Positions 34,451 through 43,185 of a stretch of DNA of 64,000 nt are shown in pieces; positions within the stretch are counted from its first letter, which is position 1, and each line of letters opens with the position of its first letter. Made by a program: the position numbers and the translations under genes. The notes under the pieces are model-generated. The model was not told the origin of the DNA and ran no database searches. It saw only the letters and a list, made by a program, of their open reading frames with translations. This DNA comes from Rhizobiales bacterium 62-17 (GTDB lineage: Bacteria > Pseudomonadota > Alphaproteobacteria > Rhizobiales > Beijerinckiaceae): contig MKVW01000001.1 in NCBI GenBank assembly GCA_001898965.1, positions 119,603 to 183,602 on the forward strand, given 5' to 3'.

Positions 34451-35519
34451 GGCGGGCGAGCCGCGCCGCCGAGGCTTCGATGCGCCCGGCGGGAATGCGG
34501 CCGCTGGTGATCGCGTCCTTCACCGAGGCGATCATCGTCGCCGCCAGATTGGGATCGGGCGTGCGTGAGTTCGACAACAGCAGCAGATCGTTGCCGGCGG
34601 AAATGGCGCGGATCACCGCTTCGCTGAGCGTATAGGACGAGCGGATCGCCGCCATGTCGAGGTCATCGGTCATGGCGACGCCTTGATAGCCGATGTCGCG
34701 GCGGAGCACGCCTTCGATGGCGGTGCGCGACAAGGTCGCCGGTTCGCCGCCGGTGAGGCGCGCATGGGCGAGATGGCCGCTCATGACGATGTCGATGTCG
34801 CCGCTGCGCGCCATGCGCCGATAGGGTTCGAGCTCGTCAGCTTTCCATGTCCCCGTCAGATCGACGGGCTTCTCGTGGCTGTCGACCAGGGTCGAGCCGT
34901 GGCCGGGGAAATGTTTCAGGGCGGTCAGCACGCCGGCGCTGCGATGGCCTTCGACGAAGGCCGATCCATAGGTGGCGACGGTGGCGCCATCCTTGCCGAA
35001 GGCGCGGCCCCATTTGGCGATGATCGGATTGCGCGGTTCGAAGCCGAGATCGACCACCGGCGCCAGATTGAGGTTGAAGCCGGCGCTGCGCAATTCGCCC
35101 GCCATGGCGGCATAGATGCGCTCGGCATTGGTCGGTTCGCCGCGCGCCGCAATGGCCTGCGCCGGCTGCACGGCATTATAGCCGCTCTTGCTGCCGAGCC
35201 GTTGCACGGCGCCGCCTTCCTGATCGACGGCGATCAGCGGCTTGAATTGCCGGCCAGACGAAGCAAAGAGACGCGTCAGGCTTTCAATGCCCTGGCGCGA
35301 GCGCGTGTTGTGGCCGAGAAAGCAGGCGCCGCCCGCTTGGCCCGCCGCGATCTGCCGCGCCAATCCTTGCGCGCCGCTTGCGTCGCTGGCCGCGCCCGAG
35401 AAACCGAGGATCAACATCTGGCCGATCATTCGATCATCGGCGGCGGCGCTGGCGCGCGTCACGTAAGGCGCGGCCAGGGCGGAAGAAGCGGCAAGGAAAT
35501 GGCGGCGAGACAGGCTCAT
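34434..35519 (-). CDS. Glycoside hydrolase family 3 protein (NagZ-like) with Tat signal
   Basis: 361 residues. Motifs of the GH3 beta-N-acetylhexosaminidase group: AVDQEGGAVQRL, then KHFPGHGSTLVDSH, where the His/Asp loop supplies the catalytic His of NagZ-type enzymes, and AMTDDLDM with the nucleophile Asp. The N-terminus SRRHFLAASSALAAPYV is a twin-arginine signal. Classic NagZ is cytoplasmic and releases GlcNAc from muropeptides during recycling; the signal suggests this one works in the periplasm. It converges on the LysR gene with overlap, and lies before hisG. Confidence 0.86.
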   Translation of the reverse strand: MSLSRRHFLAASSALAAPYVTRASAAADDRMIGQMLILGFSGAASDASGAQGLARQIAAGQAGGACFLGHNTRSRQGIESLTRLFASSGRQFKPLIAVDQEGGAVQRLGSKSGYNAVQPAQAIAARGEPTNAERIYAAMAGELRSAGFNLNLAPVVDLGFEPRNPIIAKWGRAFGKDGATVATYGSAFVEGHRSAGVLTALKHFPGHGSTLVDSHEKPVDLTGTWKADELEPYRRMARSGDIDIVMSGHLAHARLTGGEPATLSRTAIEGVLRRDIGYQGVAMTDDLDMAAIRSSYTLSEAVIRAISAGNDLLLLSNSRTPDPNLAATMIASVKDAITSGRIPAGRIEASAARLARLKQAV

Positions 35520-35593
35520 GAATCATACCCCGTGGAAGCGCCGCACCGTGCGAGGCCGTCGCGTCGAGATTATGGCGGCCCGGCTGCTATCGC

Positions 35594-36559
35594 TCAGCCG
35601 ATTCGCCGGACCAATTTTTCGTAGAGAGGATTGACGGCGCTGAATACATAATCAAGCGAGCCGACGGTGACGTGCTGCGCGCCCTGTGCGATCAGCCAAT
35701 CGGCGAGAGCTGGCGTGCGCTCCACCGGGCAGATCAGCGAGACGATGTCCGCATGGCTGCCGAGGATGGCGCGTGCCTGGAACAGGCTTTCCGCCCGCTC
35801 GGCATAAGTGGCGGCGCTGTCAGCCAGGCGGGCGCGCACTTCGCGTGACGTCCGCGCTTCCTCTTCCGCGAAAATGCGGCCGAGAATGCTTTTGGCGGCT
35901 TTCCGGGTGGCGTCGTTCCAATCGGCTTTCACCGAGGCCACAAGATTGGCCTGCGATTCCAGCATCACGCCGTCGTCGAGCACTTTCAGCGCATTGGCGC
36001 GCAAGGTGGCGCCGGTCGTCGTGATGTCGACGATCAGTTCGGCCTGGCCCGCCGCCGGCGCGCCTTCGGTGGCGCCGAGCGATTCGACGATCCGGTAATC
36101 GGTGACGCCCATTTCGGCGAAATAACGCTGCGTCAGATGGATGTATTTGGTGGCCACGCGCATGCGTTCGCCGCGCCGTGCCCGATAGCTGGCGGCGACG
36201 TCGTCGAGATCGGCCATGGTCTTCACGTCGATCCACGCTTGCGGCACGGCGACGACCACATTGGCATGGCCGAAGCCGAGCGGTTGCAGCAGTTCCATGC
36301 GTGCGTCGGCATCGGCCACGGTTTCGCGCACCAGATCCTCGCCAGTAACGCCCATGTGGACATTGCCGGAGGCAAGCTGCGACACGATCTCGGAGGCCGA
36401 GAGAAAAGCGATTTCGACGCCGCTCACTTCGGCGATCAGGCCGCGATAATCACGCGCGCCACGGCCTTGCACCAAGGTGAGGCCGGCGCGGGCGAAAAAC
36501 TTCGCGGTGTTTTCCTGCAGCCGGCCTTTCGACGGCACGGCGATGACGAGATTGCTCAT
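35594..36559 (-). CDS. hisG: ATP phosphoribosyltransferase, catalytic subunit HisG
   Basis: First enzyme of histidine biosynthesis (ATP + PRPP to phosphoribosyl-ATP). 321 residues from ATG 36559, which overlaps the hisZ stop (ATGA). [19 protein letters not shown] is the usual start; the PRPP loop is [14 protein letters not shown] gene paired with hisZ would usually be the short form (about 210-230 residues), but this one has about 100 extra C-terminal residues. That arrangement is known in Hyphomicrobiales. Feedback by histidine should act on the complex with HisZ. Confidence 0.94.
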   Translation of the reverse strand: MSNLVIAVPSKGRLQENTAKFFARAGLTLVQGRGARDYRGLIAEVSGVEIAFLSASEIVSQLASGNVHMGVTGEDLVRETVADADARMELLQPLGFGHANVVVAVPQAWIDVKTMADLDDVAASYRARRGERMRVATKYIHLTQRYFAEMGVTDYRIVESLGATEGAPAAGQAELIVDITTTGATLRANALKVLDDGVMLESQANLVASVKADWNDATRKAAKSILGRIFAEEEARTSREVRARLADSAATYAERAESLFQARAILGSHADIVSLICPVERTPALADWLIAQGAQHVTVGSLDYVFSAVNPLYEKLVRRIG

Positions 36560-37701
36560 GCTTTGGCTCCCGCGACGTCGAGCCGGTCGCACCAGATGGC
36601 GGCACCCACAGCCGGAATGTCGGCACTGGCGCCCAAGGTCTTCAGCAATCCGTCATAACGGCCACCGCCGACGATCGGGCGATTGTCGCTACGCGAACGA
36701 TCCTGCGCCTCGAAGACGAAGCCGGTGTAATAATCGAGATTGCGGCCGAAGCGGGCGGAGAAATGCAATTCGCCGATGTCGAAACCGCGCGCCGCGATGA
36801 AACCGAGCCGCGCCTCGAATGCATCGAGCGCCGCCGCCAGATCGAGCTTGGTGTCGTCGGCCAAAGCGCGCAACTGCTGCGCGGCATCATCGGGATTGCC
36901 GGCGATGGCGAGATAGCGCTCGATCACCACGCGCTTTTCGGCGGCCAGCGCGCTGCCGGCCTTCAGTGAAGCCTGTTCCAGAAAACGTTCGGCGATTTCG
37001 CCCGCCGTGCGGCCGCTCACCGAGGAAATGCCGGCGATCGATAGAAGATCTTCGACGAGCGCGCGGGCACCTTGCTTGTCGGTGCCTTCCAGCGCCGCCA
37101 GCACGCCCGAATGATCGCCGCCATTGCCGTTCTCCGGCAGAGCGAACAGGGCATCGAGCGACTGGCCACGGGCATGGCCGCGCCGGATGCGCCGCAGCCA
37201 GACGGGCGGCAGGTTCAAGATGTCGAGCAGGCGGGTGAACAGGCCGGTGTCGCCGATGCGCACCGCCAGCGACCCGCCATGGGCGGCGCGGGCTGCTTCC
37301 AAAGCCACGGTGAAGATTTCAGCGTCGGCCGCTTCCCGGTCGGTGCGGCCGAAACTCTCCAGGCCCGCCTGATTGAATTCCACCGGGCCAGTGGGCCGGT
37401 AGCGGAACACCGGGCCGAGATAGGAGAAAGCGGCCGGCTTGCCGGCGGCCGAGGCCAGATAATCGCGGCAGACCGGAATGGTATATTCCGGCCGCAGGCA
37501 ATATTCGGCGCCCGACGCATCGGTCGTCAGATAGATCCGGCCACGGATGTCCTCGCCCGACTGGTCGAGAAAGACCGAGGCCGGTTGCAGGATGGATGGT
37601 TCGGCACGGACATAGCCCGCCGCCACGAGGCGGGCGATCAGCGCGCTCTCACGTTCGGCAGTCTGGTCCTTGGCGGTCTGACCCTGGGACGGCGCAGTCA
37701 C
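36556..37701 (-). CDS. hisZ: ATP phosphoribosyltransferase regulatory subunit HisZ
   Basis: 381-residue paralogue of histidyl-tRNA synthetase that regulates HisG. GTG start at 37701 has GAGGAT before it. Class II aaRS-like motifs are present in part ([37 protein letters not shown]). It lacks the anticodon-binding domain. First gene of a hisZ-hisG pair with overlapping stop and start. No tRNA synthetase hisS lies beside it in the window. Confidence 0.93.
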   Translation of the reverse strand: MTAPSQGQTAKDQTAERESALIARLVAAGYVRAEPSILQPASVFLDQSGEDIRGRIYLTTDASGAEYCLRPEYTIPVCRDYLASAAGKPAAFSYLGPVFRYRPTGPVEFNQAGLESFGRTDREAADAEIFTVALEAARAAHGGSLAVRIGDTGLFTRLLDILNLPPVWLRRIRRGHARGQSLDALFALPENGNGGDHSGVLAALEGTDKQGARALVEDLLSIAGISSVSGRTAGEIAERFLEQASLKAGSALAAEKRVVIERYLAIAGNPDDAAQQLRALADDTKLDLAAALDAFEARLGFIAARGFDIGELHFSARFGRNLDYYTGFVFEAQDRSRSDNRPIVGGGRYDGLLKTLGASADIPAVGAAIWCDRLDVAGAKA

Positions 37702-37807
37702 GGTAAAATCCTCAAATTTGCGCCTTCTCTTATCAATTGAGAGACGCAGAGGCGAACGGTTTTGCGCTGCAGGGTGAACGGAATTTGAGGGCCGTTTGGC
37801 GGCCCGG

Positions 37808-38314
37808 TCAGGCTTTTTTCCAGGGAGTCACGGGGCCGAGAGCCCAATCGCCGGATTTGTCGCGGCAGGCGGTCCCTTGCAGGGACTGTTCCGGATGGCT
37901 GCCGGAGAGGTCGGCAACGAAGGACCGGCAGATCTTGTCGTCCACCGGCTTGGCCTCGCCGACCGGGCGGAAAACCCCCTTGGCGCCCGATTTCGGATTG
38001 TCCCAGGAGACCGGCAGGCCGTTACCCTGCGGATCGAGCGCCACGCCCATGGCGCCCTTGGCTCGGCGCCAATCCTCCGCATCGAGCGACGACGACAGCG
38101 GCGAGGGCGCCAGGGATGAGGCTTGCCGGATCGAGCCGGTCACGTCCGGATCTTCCTTGGCAATGAAGGAGGGGAGCGGAATCGAAGTGGCACAACCGCC
38201 GAGGCCGAGGGTGAGACCGATCAGCACGCCAATCGGTGCGATGGAACGCAGACCCGCGACGACAAATTGGCGGTTTTCGCCTATATCAAGGCTCGGAAAG
38301 GGAAAAACGCGCAA
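37808..38314 (-). CDS. Predicted surface lipoprotein (RT0821/Lpp0805-like)
   Basis: 168 residues with a lipoprotein signal: hydrophobic stretch then lipobox LGGC, Cys at about 41. A start later than 38314 is possible, as the first 25 residues are long for a signal n-region. C-terminal half (ICRSFVADL, SLQGTACRDKSGDWAL) resembles the RT0821/Lpp0805 family of rickettsial/alphaproteobacterial surface proteins related to the 17-kDa antigen. Function unknown. Divergent from pdxH by a 42-base gap. Confidence 0.75.
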   Translation of the reverse strand: MRVFPFPSLDIGENRQFVVAGLRSIAPIGVLIGLTLGLGGCATSIPLPSFIAKEDPDVTGSIRQASSLAPSPLSSSLDAEDWRRAKGAMGVALDPQGNGLPVSWDNPKSGAKGVFRPVGEAKPVDDKICRSFVADLSGSHPEQSLQGTACRDKSGDWALGPVTPWKKA

Positions 38315-38356
38315 CTCTAAAATCCATTACATAGAACTTACCAGGGAAGTTAAACA

Positions 38357-38971
38357 TTGAACCAGTTAACAGCGGGTGACTTCACCGATACCGCCGAGCC
38401 TTTCGCCTTGTTTGGCGACTGGTTTGCCGAGGCGATCAAGTCCGAGCCCAATGATCCCTCCGCCATGGCTCTGGCGACCGTCGATCCCGCCGGTCTGCCC
38501 GATGTGCGCATGGTGCTGATGAAGGACTGGGACGATCGCGGCTTCGTTTTCTACACCAATCGCGAAAGCGCCAAGGGTGGTGAACTCGCGGGCAATATGA
38601 AGGCCGCCGCCAATTTCCATTGGAAGAGCCTGCGTCGACAGGTGCGCGTGCGCGGCCCGGTGGAACAGGTTACCGATGCGGAGTCCGACGCCTATTTTTC
38701 CTCGCGGCCACGCGATGCCCGTATCGGCGCTTGGGCCAGCCAGCAGTCGCGTCCGGTGGAATCCCGCTTCGCGTTCGAGAAGGCGATTGCTGCTTACACG
38801 CTGAAATTCGGCATCGGCGAGGTGCCGCGTCCGTCCTATTGGGTGGGCTTCCGTATTCGCCCCGTGCAGATCGAATTCTGGCACGATCGTCCCTTCCGCT
38901 TGCACGATCGCATCACCTTCCGTCGCGACAAGCCGGAAGGCGATTGGCGCAAGGAACGGCTGTTCCCGTAA
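38357..38971 (+). CDS. pdxH: Pyridoxamine 5'-phosphate oxidase
   Basis: FMN enzyme making pyridoxal 5'-phosphate from PNP/PMP. 204 residues from a TTG start at 38357, with GGGAAG in good position before it; no ATG is available in the conserved N-terminal part. Signature: [19 protein letters not shown] and the C-terminal [24 protein letters not shown]. Nothing near it is linked to vitamin B6, as is usual. A NUDIX gene follows 10 bases later, and probably shares the transcript. Confidence 0.95.
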   Translation: MNQLTAGDFTDTAEPFALFGDWFAEAIKSEPNDPSAMALATVDPAGLPDVRMVLMKDWDDRGFVFYTNRESAKGGELAGNMKAAANFHWKSLRRQVRVRGPVEQVTDAESDAYFSSRPRDARIGAWASQQSRPVESRFAFEKAIAAYTLKFGIGEVPRPSYWVGFRIRPVQIEFWHDRPFRLHDRITFRRDKPEGDWRKERLFP

Positions 38972-38981
38972 GGCTGCACCC

Positions 38982-39425
38982 ATGACCGACAATCGCGATT
39001 ATCCGCCCCGTCCCATTCTCGCCGCCAGCGCTGCCGTCTGGCGTGGCGGCAAGGTGCTGCTCGGCGCGCGCCGCCTGCCACCCTTCGACAAAATCTTCAG
39101 CCTGCCCGGCGGCCTCGTCGAAACCGGCGAGACCTTGGAGCAGGCCGCTGTGCGCGAGGTCGAGGAGGAGACGGGCGTGCGCGCCGAGATCGTCGCCTTC
39201 AACGGCTGGCGCGAAGTAATCACCCATGACGATGAGGGCCGCGTCAAACGGCACTATGTCATTGCCTCCTTCGCGGCGCGCTGGCTGTCCGGCGAAGGCG
39301 CCGCGGGCGATGAGCTGGGGCAAGTTATCTGGGCCGACGAAGCGCATTACGCCTCGCTCTCGTTGACGCAAGGCCTAGTCGAACTGCTCGCCAGCGCCCG
39401 CGTGCTGGTCGACAAACCGGCATAG
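38982..39425 (+). CDS. NUDIX hydrolase
   Basis: 147-residue nucleoside-diphosphate-linked pyrophosphohydrolase. The Nudix box is complete: G-x5-E-x7-REVEEETGV (GLVETGE then REVEEETG). C-terminal half resembles ADP-ribose pyrophosphatase/MutT-like proteins. It lies 10 bases after pdxH. Substrate not determined from sequence; likely ADP-ribose, a sugar nucleotide or damaged dNTP. Confidence 0.92.
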   Translation: MTDNRDYPPRPILAASAAVWRGGKVLLGARRLPPFDKIFSLPGGLVETGETLEQAAVREVEEETGVRAEIVAFNGWREVITHDDEGRVKRHYVIASFAARWLSGEGAAGDELGQVIWADEAHYASLSLTQGLVELLASARVLVDKPA

Positions 39426-39436
39426 GGCGCAGATCC

Positions 39437-39868
39437 TTGAAACGATCGCCGCGCTTCCATTCGATAGCTGTGCTGAGCTTGGCTTTGGTGCTCGCCGGAC
39501 CACTGGCGGGCGTTGACGCTTTGGCGCAGCAGAAGCCGGCTCCGGCTGCCCCCGCGCCGGACACGGCGCCACCTTATGAGCGGCAGTTGCTGCGGCTCTC
39601 GGAAATCCTCGGCGCGCTTGCCTTCCTGCGCGATCTCTGCGGTGCCAACGACAGTGCCGAATGGCGCCGGCGCATGACCGCCTTGATGGAGGCGGAAGGG
39701 CTGACGGAGCCGCGCAAGGCACGCCTGGCCGGAGCCTTCAACCGGGGCTTTCGCGGTTACGAGCAGACCTATCGATCCTGCACGCCCAACGCGCAATTGA
39801 TCATCTCGCGCTACCTGGACGAGGGACAGAAGATCGTTCGCGAGGTTGCCAATCGCTATGGTGGCTGA
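39437..39868 (+). CDS. TIGR02301 family exported protein
   Basis: 143 residues, TTG start at 39437. Sec signal peptide ends near ALAQQ; then a Pro/Ala linker and a conserved helical domain (QLLRLSEILGALAFLRDLCG, ...FRGYEQTYRSC) with two Cys that may pair. This is the TIGR02301 family, found in Hyphomicrobiales only, of unknown role. Same direction as pdxH and NUDIX with an 11-base gap, so co-transcribed. Confidence 0.85.
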   Translation: MKRSPRFHSIAVLSLALVLAGPLAGVDALAQQKPAPAAPAPDTAPPYERQLLRLSEILGALAFLRDLCGANDSAEWRRRMTALMEAEGLTEPRKARLAGAFNRGFRGYEQTYRSCTPNAQLIISRYLDEGQKIVREVANRYGG

Positions 39869-39931
39869 TGTTAACCCTTTTTTTATTCGATGGTCGCGGT
39901 CGCGAGCAGGGGTGACTAGATTGACCCCACG

Positions 39932-40192
39932 ATGACAACGCCGCCGACCACCTCTCTCGTCAACGAATTCAATGCCGCCGAGCAGCGCCGCGAGGCCCTT
40001 GGCTACTTCACCGAAGCCTTCGCGGAAGCGGTGCTGGCGGGGATTGAGAGCGGCTGCTTTGCCCATGCGGCTTTGGATGCGGCCTTTCGCGAACTCGTCG
40101 GCATTCACGGCGAGGAACAGGTCGCCAAATTCGCCGAGCGTCTGCCCGAGCGCATCCGCCACGGCGAATTCTCCCTGACGCGCCGCCATTAG
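39932..40192 (+). CDS. Small conserved hypothetical protein
   Basis: 86 residues, soluble and helical (LGYFTEAFAEAVLAGIESGC), without known domain. Starts at ATG 39932 after a short gap with a T-rich run. Resembles small conserved proteins of Hyphomicrobiales that occur beside the TIGR02301 gene. I cannot give a role. Confidence 0.65.
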   Translation: MTTPPTTSLVNEFNAAEQRREALGYFTEAFAEAVLAGIESGCFAHAALDAAFRELVGIHGEEQVAKFAERLPERIRHGEFSLTRRH

Positions 40193-40274
40193 CATTCGTC
40201 GGTCTCGACAGCGATCATTCCCCCCGACATGATCGGGCCGACGCAAATATGCGCGGCAATGGGGGAGGAATGGA

Positions 40275-41279
40275 ATGCGCTTCAGCCTATCTCGCGGGCT
40301 TCTGACTTTGGGCGCCATGACTTGGGGTGCCATGACTTGGGGCGTCTTGACCATCACGGCAGGCACCGCGGTCGCCCAGACTTTTCCTGACAAACCGATC
40401 CGCATGATCGTGCCGTATGTGGCGGGCGGCGCGACCGATGCGGCGGCGCGTCTGTTCGCGGCGAAGCTGCAGGAGCAGATGAAGGTCGCCGTCGTCATCG
40501 AGAACCGCGCCGGAGCCGGCGGCAATATCGGCACGGACAATGTCGCCAAGTCGCCACCCGACGGCTACACCATTCTCTTCAACATCAACGGCCAGGCGAT
40601 TTCGCCGTCGATCTATAAGTCGTTGCCCTTCGATGCCGACAAAGATTTCATCCGCGTCACGCAGCTTGTCGCGACATCGACGGTGATCGTCGTTCATCCG
40701 AAGGTGCCGGCGAAGAATTTGCAGGAGCTGGTGGCCCTGGCGAAAGCCAAGCCCGGCGTTCTCAACTATGGCTCGACCGGCATCGGCAATTCGCTGCACC
40801 TGACGATGGAGCTGTTGAAGAAGGAAACCGGCACCGACATTCAGATGGTGCCGTTTCGCGGTGATGCGCCGCTCTTTCAATCGCTGCTGACCGGCGACAT
40901 CGAAATCGCTTTGGTGCCGACGTCGGCCACCAAACCGCATATCGAAGCCGGCGCGGTGCGCGCCATTGGCATCACCACGGCGCAACGCACGCCCTCCATG
41001 CCAAATGTGCCGACGATCGCCGAACAGGGCCTGCCAAACTTCATCGTTGCGGGATGGATGGGCCTGTTCCTGCCGGCAGGCACGCCGCGCGCCATCGTCG
41101 ATCGCTATTGGAAGGAATCGAAGACCGCACTGGAAGCGCCGGATATCAAGGAGCGCCTGGCCGTGATGGAATTGCAGCCGGTGGGCAATACGCCGGAGGA
41201 ATTCGACAAGGTCTATCGCGATGACCGGGCGCGCTTCGCCCGTGTCATCAAAGAAGCCAACATTCCGCTGCAAGATTGA
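40275..41279 (+). CDS. Tripartite tricarboxylate transporter substrate-binding protein (Bug/TctC)
   Basis: 334 residues, GGGGAGGA ribosome site. Signal peptide contains a short in-frame duplication (AMTWG twice). Motifs: IRMIVPYVAGGATDAAARLF, ENRAGAGGNIGTDN, LNYGSTGIGNSLHL. The usual HVPYKG is MVPFRGDAP here. A hairpin (41282-41310) follows. Fourth such receptor in the window without TctAB; next gene, convergent, is an aldo/keto reductase. Confidence 0.92.
   Translation: MRFSLSRGLLTLGAMTWGAMTWGVLTITAGTAVAQTFPDKPIRMIVPYVAGGATDAAARLFAAKLQEQMKVAVVIENRAGAGGNIGTDNVAKSPPDGYTILFNINGQAISPSIYKSLPFDADKDFIRVTQLVATSTVIVVHPKVPAKNLQELVALAKAKPGVLNYGSTGIGNSLHLTMELLKKETGTDIQMVPFRGDAPLFQSLLTGDIEIALVPTSATKPHIEAGAVRAIGITTAQRTPSMPNVPTIAEQGLPNFIVAGWMGLFLPAGTPRAIVDRYWKESKTALEAPDIKERLAVMELQPVGNTPEEFDKVYRDDRARFARVIKEANIPLQD
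40314..40343 (+). repeat. In-frame 15-base tandem duplication in a signal peptide
   Basis: GCCATGACTTGGGGT followed by GCCATGACTTGGGGC, with a degenerate third unit (CTGACTTTGGGC) just before. Lengthens the hydrophobic core of the Bug receptor's signal by five residues. Confidence 0.85.
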
Positions 41280-41281
41280 GG

Positions 41282-41310
41282 GCAGGGCCGGGGTTTTACC
41301 CCGGCCCTGC
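41282..41310. terminator. Hairpin between convergent genes, weak terminator
   Basis: Near-perfect stem GCAGGGCCGGGG / CCCCGGCCCTGC around TTTTA. No T tract on either side, so intrinsic termination is uncertain. Confidence 0.5.
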
Positions 41311-41314
41311 ACAT

Positions 41315-42190
41315 TCACGCGGAAACGGCGCCGCCGATCGTATCCAATTCTTTCAGAACATCTGCCGACAAGGTCAATTCGGCGACCGCGAGGTTCTGTC
41401 GCAAATGCGCCACCGACGACGTGCCGGGGATGAGCAGGATATTCGGCGAGCGCTGCAACAGCCAGGCGAGCGCAACTTGCATCGGCGTGGCGCCAAGGCG
41501 TTGCGCCACCGCAGAAAGCGTCGATGACTGCAAAGGACTGAAGCCGCCAAGCGGGAAGAACGGCACGTAAGCAATCCCGTCGCGGGCAAGATCGTCGATC
41601 AAGCTGTCGTCGTCGCGATGAGCCAGATTGTACTGGTTCTGCACGCAGACGATGTCGCAGATGCGTCGCCCTTCAGCGATCTGCGTCGGCGTGACATTGC
41701 TCAAGCCGATGTGGCGGACAAGGCCTTGCCGCTGCAATTCGGCGAGAGCGGTGAGTTGCGCTTCGATTGAGCCTTCGGCCGGCCCGTGCGTGTCGAACAT
41801 GATCCGCAGATTGACCACGTCCATCACGTCGAGATGAAGGTTACGCAGATTGTCATGCACCGCCTGCGTCAGTTCGGCCGGCGAGAAGGCGGGCAGCCAC
41901 GACGCATCCTCGCCGCGCCGCGCGCCGATCTTGGTGACGATGACCAGGTCCTTGGGATAGGGCGCCAAGGCCTCGCGGATCAGACGGTTGGTCACATACG
42001 GGCCATAGAAATCGCTGGTGTCGATGTGATTGACCCCGGCGGCGATGGCCTCGCGCAGGACGGCGAGCGCGCCGGCGTGATCCTTCGGTGGGCCGAAAAC
42101 ACCGGGGCCGGCGAGTTGCATGGCGCCATAGCCGAGACGCTTCACGGTGCGGCTGCCGAGGGCGAAAGTACCAGATTGTTCAAGAGACAT
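41315..42190 (-). CDS. Aldo/keto reductase
   Basis: 291-residue NADPH-dependent (beta/alpha)8 reductase. Catalytic D57, Y62 and K87 are in place (HIDTSDFYGP, VIVTKIG). The fourth residue, His in most of the family, is Asn127 in DVVNLRI; this is a feature of the YdbC-like branch. It lies divergent from a LysR gene across 94 bases, so LysR may control it. Substrate unknown. Confidence 0.9.
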   Translation of the reverse strand: MSLEQSGTFALGSRTVKRLGYGAMQLAGPGVFGPPKDHAGALAVLREAIAAGVNHIDTSDFYGPYVTNRLIREALAPYPKDLVIVTKIGARRGEDASWLPAFSPAELTQAVHDNLRNLHLDVMDVVNLRIMFDTHGPAEGSIEAQLTALAELQRQGLVRHIGLSNVTPTQIAEGRRICDIVCVQNQYNLAHRDDDSLIDDLARDGIAYVPFFPLGGFSPLQSSTLSAVAQRLGATPMQVALAWLLQRSPNILLIPGTSSVAHLRQNLAVAELTLSADVLKELDTIGGAVSA

Positions 42191-42284
42191 GATCGAGCTC
42201 CGTGCCAGACGGGCCCTAGCTAGGCATTGGCCTCACGTGCGATAATATGGGATAATTGGCACAGGCTGTGCGGAAAAACGAACA

Positions 42285-43178
42285 ATGAAAGTAGACCTCA
42301 GCGATCTCAATGCCTTCTTGGCGGTGGCGCAGGCGCAGGGCTTTCGCGAAGGCGCCCGCGTCAGCGGCATGAGCCCGTCCGGCCTCAGCGAGGCGGTGCG
42401 CCGGCTGGAGGAGCAGCTTGGCGTCAGGCTGCTTCACCGCACCACCCGCAGCGTCGTGCCGACCGAAGCAGGCGAGCGCCTGCTGGAGCGGCTGAGCCCG
42501 GCTTTGGGCGAGGTCGAAGCGGCGCTCGATGTCGTGAACAATTTCCGCGACCGGCCGGCAGGGACGCTCAAGCTCAATGTTCCCGTCGCGGCGGTCCGGC
42601 TGGTGCTGCCGGCGATCGTGTCACCCTTTCTGGCGGCCTATCCCGATGTTCGGCTCGAGGTGATCGTCGAGGATGGCTTTGTCGATGTGGTCGCGTCGGG
42701 TTGCGATGCTGGCATCCGTTACGAGGAGACGCTGGAGCAGGATATGATCGCTGTGCCGATAGGGCCTCGTGTGCAGCGTTACGCCACGGGTGCGGCGCCA
42801 TCCTACCTCAAACGCCACGGCCGGCCCCAGCATCCGCGCGACTTGCTGAATCACGCTTGCTTGCGAGGCCGCTTCGCCAGCGGCGTTACGGCGCCATGGG
42901 AATTCATGCGCGACGGCGAAATCATTCGTGTCGATCCGACGGGGCCGCTGCTGGTACGCATCGGCGCCGGCGCCGATCTTGTCGTGGCCGCCGCGCTGGC
43001 CGGCACGGGGATCATCACCCTGTTCGAGGATTGGTTGCGGCCGTATTTTGAAAGCGGTGCGCTGGAGCCAGTGCTCGAGGATTGGTGGCAAAGTTTCTCA
43101 GGGCCGTTCCTCTATTATCCCGGCCGTCGCCTCGTGCCGGCGCCGTTGCGCGCCTTCATCGATTTCATCAAGAGATGA
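42285..43178 (+). CDS. LysR family transcriptional regulator
   Basis: 297 residues. Helix-turn-helix MKVDLSDLNAFLAVAQAQGF, GMSPSGLSEAVRRLEEQLGV, then the ligand domain. Divergent from the aldo/keto reductase gene; the gap carries two GATAAT hexamers 11 bases apart (about 42241-42257) that may be promoter or binding elements. Its sequence is closest to the YafC/DsdC-like, CrgA-type branch that regulates neighbouring oxidoreductases. Confidence 0.92.
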   Translation: MKVDLSDLNAFLAVAQAQGFREGARVSGMSPSGLSEAVRRLEEQLGVRLLHRTTRSVVPTEAGERLLERLSPALGEVEAALDVVNNFRDRPAGTLKLNVPVAAVRLVLPAIVSPFLAAYPDVRLEVIVEDGFVDVVASGCDAGIRYEETLEQDMIAVPIGPRVQRYATGAAPSYLKRHGRPQHPRDLLNHACLRGRFASGVTAPWEFMRDGEIIRVDPTGPLLVRIGAGADLVVAAALAGTGIITLFEDWLRPYFESGALEPVLEDWWQSFSGPFLYYPGRRLVPAPLRAFIDFIKR

Positions 43179-43185
43179 TATCGGG

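Noticed and set aside
39347..40549. 400-codon minus-strand frame over NUDIX, TIGR02301, hypothetical and Bug genes
   Set aside because: Crosses several real genes and their gaps; not a protein of any recognisable family.
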